NCBI GenBank assembly: GCA_030765055.1
Contig: CM060958.1
Span: 78,602,469 to 78,666,468 of the forward strand
Source: Mantis religiosa
Lineage: Eukaryota; Arthropoda; Insecta; Mantodea; Mantidae
Reading direction: 5' to 3'
Length of the DNA: 64,000 nucleotides
Part shown: piece by piece, positions 24,831 through 35,639 of the stretch
Layout: the number at the start of each line of letters is the position of its first letter
Numbering within the stretch: the stretch's first letter is position 1
The notes under the pieces: generated by a model
Database searches by the model: none
What the model saw: the letters and a program-made list of their open reading frames with translations, nothing else
What the model was told of the DNA's origin: nothing
Translations under genes and position numbers: made by a program

Positions 24831-26127
24831 AATAGATCAAGATGTATCAGCCCTAATTCTGAGACTTGTGGTAAACTCTTTGGTATGCTCACAATTGTCA
24901 CTTTATGGCATATACCAGCATTGGTAAGGATTCTACATGCAATCAAGCCACTCTTTCCGCAAGCAAGATCTTTATCCTTTGGTGTAAATAGCTATGCACT
25001 GGCATTTACTGTTTTTACTGCAGAATTCGCTGTTTGCCTCCACTGTGTTTAAAATAGTCTGTTTCTTAATACTTGCTATGGGGGAGGGCCATGATGCTTA
25101 GGTACGAGGTTCAACAGTGGCTAAATTAATGCAATTCCGTATCTCGTTGTGTGGAAGGCTGCGATCAAGCATCAAACTTATGTAGTTTCATGGCCTTTAT
25201 CTTTAAATTCCGTTAATTTCTTCCTTTTCTTCTGAGTCTTTTAGTTTTCTGCGGCAGTTACCATAAATATTAGTGTCACTGTCATATGTACACTAAAAGT
25301 GTCTGCTCCTAAGAAACAATTATAGCAGATGCTCGCGAAAAACTGATGTAAAACCTTAAATAGAGATAACAAGAAACGGATGAACTTTATTTCGTCCCGA
25401 AAATAAATCGGCATTTATTAATGTTTGCATCTGCTGCCTACTTGCCTTCAGAGAAGCCAACAGACTTTTGGAGAGAAGAAAATTCTCACGGAGCAATCTA
25501 GTAGGAATATCAAATATAGATATCACAAATAAAAACGAAATGTAAATTTGTTGTTAGACAGCACATTTAAACGTCAACAGCCACACCCACGTGTATGTTG
25601 AAATGTTCACGCGATGGCCTAAATTCATGAAAATGATAAAAATATCACTCCGTTTATTTCCATACATTCTAAGCTACAAAGAAAGCAAAAAAAAAAAAAA
25701 AAAGTGCATTATGTTCAACATTTTGACCAAATTTTCAGTGCAGTCTTCCATAGGTCTATGGATCTAGTACCTAGGACAGAAAAACCTTTGTGCAATTGTA
25801 AGGGCCTGGCAACGGCTTCAGTTTTGTTTGCCGCAGATGGGGAAGCTTTTTTGAGTTGGTTGACACTACTGTTAAGAAAATGGGAAAATGTTGCCCTTCA
25901 GTTTAAAGGTCAGTCTGGGTAGCTCAGCTGGTTAGACGCTGGTCTACTGTCCTGAGGTCATACGTCAAGTAAGTCCAAACTGATGGTTTTTAGCTGTACT
26001 TAAAAGTGATAGACCCGTGTTAGTAGATTACTCAGTTTATTAAATTCTGGGAAACGAATTTCTGGCACACGGAAGCGCTCTTATGATCCAAACAATTAAC
26101 ACGTGGTTAACAAACAAAACATTTAAG
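24831..26127. other. No gene; poly-A run and tRNA-like patch
   Basis: AT-rich. A-run at about 25687-25704. At about 25917-25972 an A-box-like gtagctcagctggttagac begins a tRNA-like patch whose B box is decayed (gaggtcatacg). The 72-codon frame 25704-25922 (+) has no recognisable motif. Confidence 0.4.
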
Positions 26128-27108
26128 TTAATAGACGGAAATTAATAATTTCTTCACACTGGCCGTATATAGGCTAAGGATTTGGATAGAGTCAACCTGA
26201 AAAATTCAATGCCATGGCCGGGATTTAAACCACGGATCTTCAGATTTCTGACCAGTCACTCTTACCCAATGAGCTACCGTAGCCAACGTGTCGTCCTGAC
26301 ATTAAATTCTCCAAAACCTTAGCCTATATACGGCTAGTGTGAAGAAATGATTAATTTCATTCAATTAATTTAAATAATAAGAGTTAAATGACGAAGCCTG
26401 GGATTCAAATACTTAGGATAATAAGTCGGCACAAACGGTGTGTCTCGAATACGAGGGCCCCTAGTGGTTTACCGGGAAAATATTGTGACTTTTTGGGTTC
26501 GTGAAATGAAAAGTCCAATTGCACCACTCAAAAATGTTCTTTATTTCCACCGAATTACAATCGGAACACTTGCAGATTACACAGTTATATAATGCACACA
26601 ATTACAATTCACCAGTCAGTCCGTTACAGTTCCACTTTGCACTCGCAATTACGTAGGCTCCTCTTATGCACGTACGCACTCCGTTCCTTCACTGAGCGAT
26701 CCTCACGACTGCTCGACAAGAACTCACGTCAATTCACTCACTGCAGCCCTTTTTATAGAAATATCACCGTTTTCTCGAAGTCTCTCGTTTCTGTGAATCA
26801 CCGCGAAGGTTCCAGACGGCAGGGAAAGGGAGAAGAGGTGGCCAGCGACAAGTGACACTTCCCTAATCATCCCCTCAGTGACTGAGATAAATGGGTGGGT
26901 GGGGTCCGTATGCCTCTGGTCCCTTCTCAGCTGTCGTAGGTCGGGCTTTCCGATAATTGGGTGACAATATATATATGCGTCAACTGGAGTATTTATTGTC
27001 AGGACGGCACGTTGGCCATGGTAGCTCAATGGGTATGAGCGACTGGATGGAAACCAAGAGATCCATGGTTCAAATCCCGGCCACGGCATTGCATTTTTCA
27101 GGATGAAT
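26128..27108. repeat. SINE-B composite locus 3, interrupted by solo LTR
   Basis: A reverse tRNA-like core (about 26210-26285) lies between inverted arms (about 26131-26177 and 26313-26362). The forward tail and a second forward head follow (gtttaccgggaaaa at 26467). The head is split by the LTR and resumes at about 26967, with tagctcaatgggtatgag (A box, about 27022) and ggttcaaatcc (B box, about 27067). The architecture matches the 1.4-kb locus. Confidence 0.8.
26484..26966 (-). mobile_element. Solo LTR 1, heat-shock-element LTR family
   Basis: 483 bp, TG..CA ends, flanked by atat (26480-26483 and 26967-26970) and inserted in SINE-B. It reads on the minus strand: it starts TGTCACCC, has perfect heat-shock-type palindromes gaaggttc (26805-26812) and ttctcgaa (26772-26779), a TATA box (ctataaaaag, about 26749-26758) and a poly-A signal (ggaaataaagaac, about 26540-26552), and ends ..AAAGTCACA. 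The U3-R-U5 order and a 4-bp ATAT duplication fit a Ty3/Gypsy-type retrotransposon, but no internal region or tRNA primer site is present, so the superfamily is inference. Confidence 0.88.
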
Positions 27109-28165
27109 TTATCTAAACAAAATATTTGTTTACTTTTCTGTGCTAAGCGATTCATATGTTCTGAAGGAAATAATAGTATTAATTCCAAATAAATATTAAT
27201 TTGAATTTTCTGCCGCATTTAAACTGCACATCTCTATTGCACAAGTATTACTCAGGTTTATAGTAATAAACTCTGTTGCTTTTTATAGTAAAAATAAATT
27301 ACCCGTAATATCGCAAGACTTTTATAGCAATTGGACGTTATTTCGATTTCAAGAGCTAAAGCGTGATATTTCTGCTTGCTATTACTGTTTAAGCGTGACG
27401 ATTTACAGAGCTTATCCTCGAGAAACTCATAAATACATACACAGAAAACTGGCTATTTGGATATTTCACAATTTCCATTTGCTGGTAAAAGTTCACAATG
27501 AGGTTGTATATACTCATGATTCCTGATTTGTCTCAGTCTAAAAAAGTCCATTAAAGAACCTTTCTCTTGCATTTAATGGTCTTTTTCCTTCTACCATTGT
27601 TGATTTTCATACATCTACAGCTATTTCTATGCTTATGTTTCTGTCTACATCGTGTTAACTGAGATAAACGTTTGTAGAAATGGTTTAATCATACATTTTA
27701 GGCATAAGTAGGTTACAGGGGACTAAAATGAAGTCAAATCTTTAAAAACAGGATTACTCTGTGCTGGCTTTGAAATCTATATATGTTGCTCGACAAAGTA
27801 TAGGAAAATTCAAACTATTAACAATGATAATTTTGTATGCACTTCAGTTTTAATCATAATACAGATATAGTTTTGTCATAAGTTTTTATCTAGTTCTTCA
27901 ATTTTCCCATTGATACAAAATTATACACTTATACAAATATCATTCAGAGGTTATAGAAACTTTTACACGCTATTTGCAGAAAATTCAAGATGTGTTTCAT
28001 TAATCATACGAGTATCTAATACATAATGGAGCTTTTATCAAAACAATTAGAGCTAGATTTTATAACCACATGAATGGACCTATTTCTGAGGGCGGAGTCT
28101 TGTTCCATCATACTATGTTTTCAAGTGGCAAATGAATAAATGACTGTCTCTGCTTCAATGCTTAT
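27109..28165. other. AT-rich, nothing recognised
   Basis: No open frame over 60 codons and no repeat partner in the window. Confidence 0.5.
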
Positions 28166-28167
28166 TA

Positions 28168-29827
28168 CTATTATGTGTTTCAAATGGGGAGAGTTCTGGA
28201 GTCCAGCTAATCATATGCCGTATCACACTTAGCGTTGCCAGCTTGTTACCCCACTCCTTTTATATTTCCCTCTCTCTCGCACACTCATACAACATGCAGG
28301 TTTGCTTGGCGCAGAGGTAAGGGTAAGAAAATTATATTTTACAAACTTTTACAACGACGCAGTCGCCAAAATCAAAATTGGAAAAATCATTTTCGCAAAT
28401 TATGCATATTTTAAAATACTATAACTATAATTATAGTTTATGAATTACTTGTTTTTCTATTCCAATGGAACTGCCAGTGGCTTATTCATATCGCTGTCAA
28501 TGTCACTGATACAATGACACAATGCCACAATTCGTCACTGTCACTGTCTTCATCGCCTGAGTCTTGCAAATTTATGATTACAGGTTCTAAAATCTCGTCA
28601 CGTGTTATTTCTTTCTTAAAATCATCTTCTTGAAGATTTTCTGCATGCCTCACGTAGTTTTCCCAGCCCTGTTGTGTTACCTTGTCAATTTCTTCGTGAA
28701 CAAGTCGTTTAACGTCCGTCAGTTTAAAAGTATTATTTATTTTTGCAATCCCCCTTTTTATTTGAGCCCACAGCAACTCAATTGTATTATATTGGCAGTG
28801 GTAGGTAAGGTGGGAGGCGTATTACCCCGTGTACCATTTAAATTGCAAGTTAATCCAGCTGATACATTTTTTCCGTGTTTTTAAACGGAAGTACTCATTT
28901 TTAGTTTCTGTTTTCGAAAAATGTTTGAAGAACGTGTACACCTTAAAAATAATACTTGGAGCCTAACTTCGCAAAACCTGCCTTTCTGACTCGCCACTAA
29001 ATTCACCGCAAGAAACCATTGGACTATTTAACTCTTACTCTACTGTTGTGTAAAGAACAACTGAATGATATTGATCTGAACTCTCCAGAGTAAATAAACA
29101 CTTTTTATCCAGCACTCATTCATAAACATAAGCATACAACATTCCACAGGCTAACAGGAAATAAAGTGTTTGCTCTTTCTCGAATTTAACACCTTGATTT
29201 ATTCACAGTAATTCTTTTATCACGTCATGTCAGTAGTTCAAATTTCAGGACTGAGTAATTAAAAGTATATGTACATACATACACACCAACCACTTTGAAC
29301 TCTCTAGAGTAAATAGAAATTACGAACCATCCATAAACAAAGATATAATGTGACCAGAAGTTCTGCCAGGGCAGCAGGAAATGTAATGTTTCCTCTCGCT
29401 CGAATTGGATTATTCAAAGTAATTCTTTTTATCACGTTATGTCAAATATTTACGTTTCAGTTCTGAGTAATTACAAATATACGTACACGCATACATGCTA
29501 ACCAATAATGATGTTCATACAGTACTTACGTAGCGATTTATTGTTATAATACATGTAATAGTGATTTATTTATGTGTATTAGAAAAACTATTTGACCTAA
29601 AAATATGGAGTTTTCATGGTTATGTTAGATACGTTACTGTCTACGTTCCACATGGACCAGTTTTGGCAAAATTTGAATTTTTGTCTTAGTTCATACAGAT
29701 TGATTAGTTGGTGCTCGTCACACACCACTTAGCGGGAATGCAATACGACAACACCGCAGGACTCCGATTGGTTGCTCACCAGGTAGCGCTCAAGGACAAA
29801 CACCTTCCCATTTGAAACACATAATAG
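28168..29827 (-). mobile_element. Family-A IS630/Tc1-like element, copy 2 (1660 bp)
   Basis: Symmetric ends CTATTATGTGTTTCAAATGG and its complement ending at 29827, with TA at 28166-28167 and 29828-29829. It is collinear with copy 1 at 20618-22277 and similar by eye throughout. Because the ends here match each other better than in copy 1, they define the family's termini. Confidence 0.9.
28486..28776 (-). pseudogene. IS630-like transposase C-terminal relic, copy 2
   Basis: Minus-strand frame of 96 codons: LWAQIKRGIAKINNTFKLTD, then GWENYVRHAENLQEDDFKKE, then the acidic DSGDEDSDSDE tail. It corresponds to the last half of the frame in copy 1. The catalytic-Glu block upstream is broken (NPIEL has become an in-frame change and stop near 28778), and the tail is altered by an indel near 28505. 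Non-functional. Confidence 0.75.
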
Positions 29828-29829
29828 TA

Positions 29830-30655
29830 GTGCCTATATTAGTTTCTCTTTGAACTCGATGCATTGTTCATTTGTCTGCCTATTTTGAGTTTTCTTTTTC
29901 GGACAGTACGCAGAGCTATGTTAGCAATATCATTTTGTTTATGAAGCATTTTTTGGGCAATGAACTAGTATAACTCAGGAAAGAACGTTTCCCGGGCCTG
30001 AGACGCAGGGGAGTTGGAGAAGGTTCCCACATACTCCCTAGATAAATTTATAACACCCTATATCAGTTCAGCTACAGACCATTCAAAAACATTCTAAGGG
30101 CTCCTCTTTTGTGAATAAATCTTCTTTTTTGTACAGAGTTAACAGGGCGCATGTTTTTTTAACAGTTTTACGCCTTGTGTGGCATGCGTTCTCTGTCACA
30201 CACATTCGCTGTCCTTGTCCCACTGTGTAAGAGAGCACATTCCTTTCAGGGACTTAATTTGCGTTGTTGGACAGTTTCCTTGCCCAAAATGTTGTCAGCT
30301 TCCATCTTGGTGCTCTCAGAATATATTCTGGAGAATGAGCTTCTTAGCGCTTAATGGAGAGAACTATAGTATCTCTCGTAAGCTTGGCAGGAGCATAATA
30401 AATATCGTAGAAGTAAAGTTCAAATCAAGATAACTGAATTATAAGAAATACGGATCGCCGATATAACACTGATAATTGGCCCAGAATATTAAACTGGATA
30501 AGACGTACCCGTAAGAATATTCGCAATGAGGTAATACAATTTATTAAACAGATGTAAAAAGTATACTGTTTAATTTTCAAACACAAACGCACGTTAGAAA
30601 TGTGTGCACACGAAGTAAGAGTTCCAATAACTTATGGGGAATAGCGTTTTTATAC
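29830..30655. other. No gene recognised
   Basis: An 84-codon frame (30179-30433 +) has several Cys/His residues but no spacing I recognise as a domain. Confidence 0.4.
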
Positions 30656-31041
30656 TGTCACCGTGTGGCATTGCTGTGCTGCTAGGACAAGCCGAAGCTG
30701 GACGCTTGCCAAGAGAGAAAAAGACAGAGGGAGACTCCAGAACGTTCTGCCCATTGTTACGCCGCGAAAGTTCTCGGAAGGCCTGCGGCTTTCTAGAAAC
30801 AATGGCTGGGGAGGCATAAATACCAGCAAGGTGTTAGAACCGACAGTTGTTTGCTGGTTATTGCGACAGTCGACGATAGAAGTGTACCGCAGTCATTTCT
30901 TTCATTTGTTTTCGTGTAGCAAAACACCGAGTCAGCCTCAAAGACAGCTGATTGTCAATTTCATGTCTTTTTAGTGCAGCAAAGATTGCTCTAGGTTTCT
31001 GCAAAACAGATTTCCAAATCTACGTAACCCACGCATTCACA
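30656..31041 (+). mobile_element. Solo LTR 2, heat-shock-element LTR family
   Basis: 386 bp on the plus strand, TGTCACCG..CACA, flanked by atac (30652-30655) and atat (31042-31045), one mismatch. In sense order there is a GA-rich tract (about 30710-30731), then gaacgttc (30740-30747), gaaagttc (30766-30773) and ttctagaa (30791-30798), all perfect inverted GAA/TTC pairs. The TATA box cataaatacc (30815-30824) and an initiator-like acagttg (about 30843) follow. The stretch with the poly-A signal in its relatives is deleted. Alignment of gacgcttgcc, ttctagaa and ataaatacc with the 42.8-kb copy shows common origin. Confidence 0.82.
30740..30850 (+). promoter_or_regulatory. LTR promoter: three heat-shock-type elements, TATA, initiator
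   Basis: Three inverted GAA/TTC pairs lie within 60 bp, the last ending 17 bp before the TATA-like cataaatacc. A CAGTTG initiator candidate is about 28 bp past the TATA. In insects such arrays bind heat-shock factor. It would drive transcription of the lost element and possibly of flanking DNA to the right. Binding is inferred, not shown. Confidence 0.6.
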
Positions 31042-31045
31042 ATAT

Positions 31046-31520
31046 GCATTAAGATTTATTGAAAAGTCCCTCCTGTTGTATGCGGTCTTGCGCAAGTGCT
31101 AATGCACCGCTACTGTACTGTCTGCCCACCACAAGAAGGCAAGGCAGAGGAATGTCTAACGTAATCACTTTTGCTGTGTTTATGATCGCCTTCTGGATAT
31201 GATAAGTGTGCTAAGTTCATGTAAAATACGCAGTGTTGTCACCCATGCATATTGCCTATTACTGCAGTTACTGAAACAGCAACAGATCTGACAGCATGGA
31301 TGACTTATACTATATGACTTATTAACTATCTGGTTAATATGTCATGTTTCTCATTTCTAGCATTAAATGTATACAAATCATTTTGCAAAACATATTGGAG
31401 CTTTTTCCCTGGAACTTTTCGCACTGATGTAATGCCTACACAGCTCGCAGTCTGCGAGAGGGTGATTTATCTGGATAAGTCATTTTCCTTTCTTTTCCGG
31501 GGTTTACCTTCACAAATAAC
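31046..31520. other. No gene recognised
   Basis: Unassigned. A stretch at about 31454-31511 (gagggtgatttatctggataag, ccggggtttacc) looks like a SINE-A body remnant. Confidence 0.4.
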
Positions 31521-31522
31521 TA

Positions 31523-32709
31523 ATCTCTGTTTCATATAACTTTGCCCCGCTGACATGTATCACTCCGCATGCAACTACCTTCCCCCTCACCCTAATTGGC
31601 TAATTCTTTTGCACCGTAGGCCATAGGCGGTGCGTTCCCGTCACATTTAAAACTGCAGTAAACGTCATAATTATTGCCAGGAAGATAGATAAAATCATAA
31701 CTATAGGAATATGAAGGCATGCAAAAATAATGAAGTTTCTAATGAAACTGAGCAAGTTGAAACTAAATGAATTAGCAATGAAACTGAAACAAGTTTATAA
31801 TGAATGGGCTTCGGCCTTCTCCACTGGGATTTTTTTTTTAAACCAGCACACATACCTTGCAAAAAACGGTTGTCTTTCAGTCCTAAAAGTCGTATCACGC
31901 CATACTTGTCGTGTGTCCTTCATTCATCCAAGTCTCGTCAAGGTAGTATATTTTGCGAATTGTATTTCGATACAGTCTGATTATTCTTAGATAACGTCTT
32001 CGCCACACAGCAATATTGAGCAATATCGCCCCTGGAGTGGTAAATTTTCCGGTTGTCTCAATTTCATGTCGCGATATTCCTACGCATCTAACACACCCGT
32101 AAGTTCAGGGCACAGCTGTTCGAGTTCTGTCACTGACAAAGACGGATTCTTCTCTGTGAGTGCATTAAACACATGCACCACAATTCTTTTTTCGCCGCTT
32201 TGTAAAGGTTTTTCCTTGCGATACTTCAGCGAAAAACTGGAGGTAGACTCTGCTATTATACATATAAGTACACGCGCAATAAACGATCAATAAAATAATT
32301 TAGCTCTCGCACTCGGCACAACACACCTTCAAATGATAATATATGACTAATCCGGTTCAAAAGAAGGTCAGTGATAAAAGTCATATAAACAAATATGTCA
32401 TCATCACTACCGCTAAATCACGTGCTATCGTGCCATGTGCTTGAGAGCAAAGGGACCTCCTCTTTACTTCGTTTAAGAATTAACATGCATTTCAGATAAA
32501 TCAATTCTGTTGCGTAATATATTTAATTCAAACAGTTACGAAAATATAAATTTGACAATTCTCTTGCAACATTTAAAGATATATCACCATGTTAAATAAC
32601 GAACTAATTTTTACCGGACAACAGTCTATACTGCAATAGCAGCCAATGAGAGGTGATAAGGTCACGTGACTGTTAAGAGATACGGGGCAAGCTTATGTGA
32701 AACAGAGAT
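31523..32709 (-). mobile_element. Family-B IS630/Tc1-like element, copy 2 (1187 bp)
   Basis: TIRs ATCTCTGTTTCATATAA and the complement of ..TGTGAAACAGAGAT, with TA at 31521-31522 and 32710-32711. It is collinear with 10052-11224. The ends are better preserved than in copy 1. The minus-strand transposase remnant (31898-31701) includes LKDNRFLQGMCAGLKKKSQW. It is more broken than copy 1 and non-autonomous. Confidence 0.87.
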
Positions 32710-32993
32710 TATGCATAGCACGTATAAGCAATTGCTAGGTCGGAAATAAGTAAGATTTTGAATTTTTGTGTATTAAGTACCACCTCCCCCATGAATTTTG
32801 CTTTCCGATCTAAACATTTCTTTTTTCTATTCTCCATGACTGATTAAAAGCAACTGAGAAATGAAAGGAAAACAGCTGTTTAGCAGTAAACATCAGATAC
32901 AGAAAAATATCTTTATTTATTCGTTGCTGTGACACCGTTGTGCGAAAGATCAACTAATTCTTTGTTTCTTGTCAGCTGCGATAAGGAAAATAT

Positions 32994-33963
32994 TGTAACT
33001 TTGTAGGTTCGTAGAATTAAAAATCCAGGTTGCAGAAATTAAAAAAAATATCTTTATTTCGGTAGAAAGACACCTTGTACACCCTTGGCACTTTAACTGC
33101 AGAAGTTCTACTCCAATTAGTCCCGGACTGGTAGGTGCAAAGACCCTGGCCTCCTTCAACCAGGGAGTTACCGAGCTGTCCCAAAAGGGTGCCCGGCGCC
33201 CCCATGGAGCTTTCCATAGGGCAAGCCCTAGAGGCTAACAAGCCTCTGGTCCTGTGGATGCAAGGCGGGATGGAAGTGGATACGGCACATACGCGCGCCA
33301 ACTCCAAAATGGGAAGGCTACCGATATGTCCTCGGTGGGACCGCCTGGTAATCTAGCACAACTTCTACTAGCTATGCTGGCTAGTACGTGGGAATATTAA
33401 TGGCTTCCCTTAACCCCGTCTGGAGACGTGCCCAATCTCCCACGTGTATCGGGAACCACTGCCCCCTCGAGTCCAACCCAATCCGAACAACTCTCAATCA
33501 GGGAGGGGCTGAAATGTTCGGCCCGAGGTTACTCTAGTAACGTCAGTGGTAGCACTAGTGCTAGAGGTCCGCAGCACCCGCACCATGGCAGCTGAAGGGG
33601 ACGGACCCCCTTCCCTATGGGGACACCCTTGGCAGCAGAATGACGTAACATATACCAACAAAATCACTCGTGGCTCCTGCACAGGTAAATAAACAAGCGT
33701 TCACTTTCAAGTCACAGCTGCACGCACATAATTATCGAGTCCAATTACGAGTGCCCTGACAACTAACCACGGCTTCCTTTTATACCTCCACTCATTGTTC
33801 CAGAAATTAGTGGAATGTTCTGTAGCAATCAAGAAAGCGAACCTGACTCTTTCTTTCTCTATCTGACTCTTTCTTTCTCTGCTTCGGCAAGCTTTTATCT
33901 GCGCGCTGCACTCTGTCTCTTTGCGCGCGCTGGACGCGCCAGTCACAACAATGGCTCGCGGCA
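32994..33963 (-). mobile_element. Solo LTR 3 (heat-shock-element family) split by family G
   Basis: 970 bp including a 533-bp insertion plus a 12-bp duplicate, with an exact atat duplication (32990-32993 and 33964-33967). On the minus strand it has a GA tract (complement of 33849-33883), perfect heat-shock-type pairs gaatgttc (33813-33820) and ttccagaa (33798-33805), TATA (tataaaagg; complement of about 33777-33785), a TCAG initiator about 25 bp on, and a poly-A signal (complement of ctttatttcgg at about 33052). Its start TGCCGCGAGCC differs from the TGTCACC of its relatives. Confidence 0.87.
33091..33623 (+). mobile_element. Family-G GC-rich retroposed repeat, copy 3 (longest)
   Basis: 533 bp inside the LTR with an exact 12-bp duplication, acacccttggca (33079-33090 and 33624-33635). 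The undisrupted LTR sequence at 42.84 kb (tgtacaccccttgcagcag) confirms the empty site. The 3' end ..ttccctatgggg matches the other copies. Compared with 13202-13665 it extends about 70 bp further 5' (tagtcccggactggtaggtg). Frame remnants: PMELSIGQALEANKPL and HTRANSKMGRLPI. Confidence 0.85.
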
Positions 33964-33967
33964 ATAT

Positions 33968-35175
33968 GTTTGGAGTTTATCTTAATATAACATATGCCGT
34001 ATACTCATTTAATTATGTGAAATTCAGTTGTATCTAACTGAAATTTAATACTTATAGTTGCGAATTACGTATAAATGCATTACATGTAAATAAGGTTCTT
34101 TTAATATGTTTCTAAATTACATTTTTCCGGAACCTGCAAATATCTACCTATAAATACGAATTACCTATAACTGGGTTACGTATAAAGCAGATCAAGTGCA
34201 ATTTGCTGCCGAATGAACAGGAAAGGCTATTCCCTCATAATTCAGTATATACCTATAGTTAATTTGTAATTCTAATATTAGTAATATATGCAATTTTATT
34301 CAAAATTGTAAGACATTTAGGGAAAATGATCAAATAAATATTCTATCTATAGGAGTTTGACTGTGGGATATTTTTAAATCTCCATTTAGTATCCTTTGGC
34401 ATCTATCAGGTATTTTGTTTTTGGGTTTTATTAACACTCACATGCACTCACATATGGTTGCTTTTCTAAATTGTATGTTTTTGATAAAGAGATCCTGGAA
34501 AATGTTTTTCCGGTGAAATCTCGACAACAAATGTTTGGGTGGAACACAATACACTCTATTAGCTACTATAGGTAGGTGGTAGAAGAAAGTAAAAGAGCAG
34601 AAACGTTTCCTTCCCAATGGAACAAAAATAAACAATTTACTTGACGTTATTTATTCACTTTTGGTTTCAGTGAGCGCTCCTCTTTGATAAAAGTAATATC
34701 ATTACCGATGCAAGAGACCCTCCCCTCCCGTTTTGGTTATGGGATTAAAAACTTTTGCATCTATTCTTTTGTTTCCTGCCTTGTACCACGGGATGTATCG
34801 CACCGTCTTTTGTTCACTGCGTGTACAAAGGACTTAAAGCAATTATACTCAAGGGCAAGGAAAAGGGAGATAAATGAAGAAAAGTAGAAATGTGTACCTT
34901 TGAGAGTTTTTCAAAGACCCGCAGGTCGCTAAATACTTTATTTGGTTTTCTCCCAACACACTCCTTTGTAGACGCAGTTGTCCTCCGTGGTCTAAGGTAA
35001 CATGCCAGCTTCTAGTTCCCGAAGTCGCATGTTCAAACCCGGTGGAGGGTTTATTTGATTGTAAAACTCCTTTAATTTATTTATCGATTGAGAATTGTAC
35101 ATGATATGATACGTCAATAGAATAAAATGATACAAGAGTTAAGAAAGAATACAATTAATCATAATATAAATCTAA
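33968..35175. other. No gene; tRNA-like patch
   Basis: AT-rich. At about 34982-35051 a tRNA-like unit with a pairing acceptor-like cctcc..ggagg and a B box (gcatgttcaaaccc) is probably a SINE head rather than a functional tRNA: the A box (tggtctaaggtaac) is poor, and no clean anticodon arm can be drawn. Confidence 0.4.
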
Positions 35176-35281
35176 TACAGTAAAACCTCGTTTACCCGGA
35201 ACAACTGAGGCCAGGGGCAATCTGAGTTAACCAAAATCAGGTTATCCGGAGAGTGACACAATATAAAAAATGTACCTTAAC

Positions 35282-35515
35282 TGAAAGCCCGCCACGGTAG
35301 CGTAGATGGTAGCGTGTCTACCTCACGTTCAAGAGGTCTCGGTCAGGGTGAGTTACGTGGATAAGGTTTTTCCGGAGTTTTCGCTTATCCTTCAAGACGA
35401 ATGTCGGGTAACTCTAAGCTCCATAGACCCTGGAGTCATTTGAGCATCATTTCACCCAATTCATTCACCGTCCGAAATGACTTAACGTTGGAGGACGTGA
35501 ATTACAGAAACAAAG
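35282..35515 (+). repeat. SINE-A copy 5 with 11-bp TSD
   Basis: Inserted in the pogo-like element with an exact tgtaccttaac duplication (35271-35281 and 35516-35526). The A-box region is good, but the B box is deleted (aggtctcggtcaggg), so this copy cannot use a normal internal pol III promoter. Confidence 0.95.
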
Positions 35516-35639
35516 TGTACCTTAACCGAATATTTTTATTGGAGTTTAGAAATTACTTGCGGTACACTGACCCTGAAAACACAGACTGTGTGCTTTGTGA
35601 TAGCCTTTGTATTTGCACTGTACTACAAACTAGTCAGTA

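Noticed and set aside
30656..31041. Promoter of a host hsp70 or small hsp gene
   Set aside because: The HSE array first suggested this, but no chaperone ORF follows. The sequence aligns with the LTR family (TGTC start, gacgcttgcc, ttctagaa, ataaatacc, CACA end), so it is an LTR promoter.
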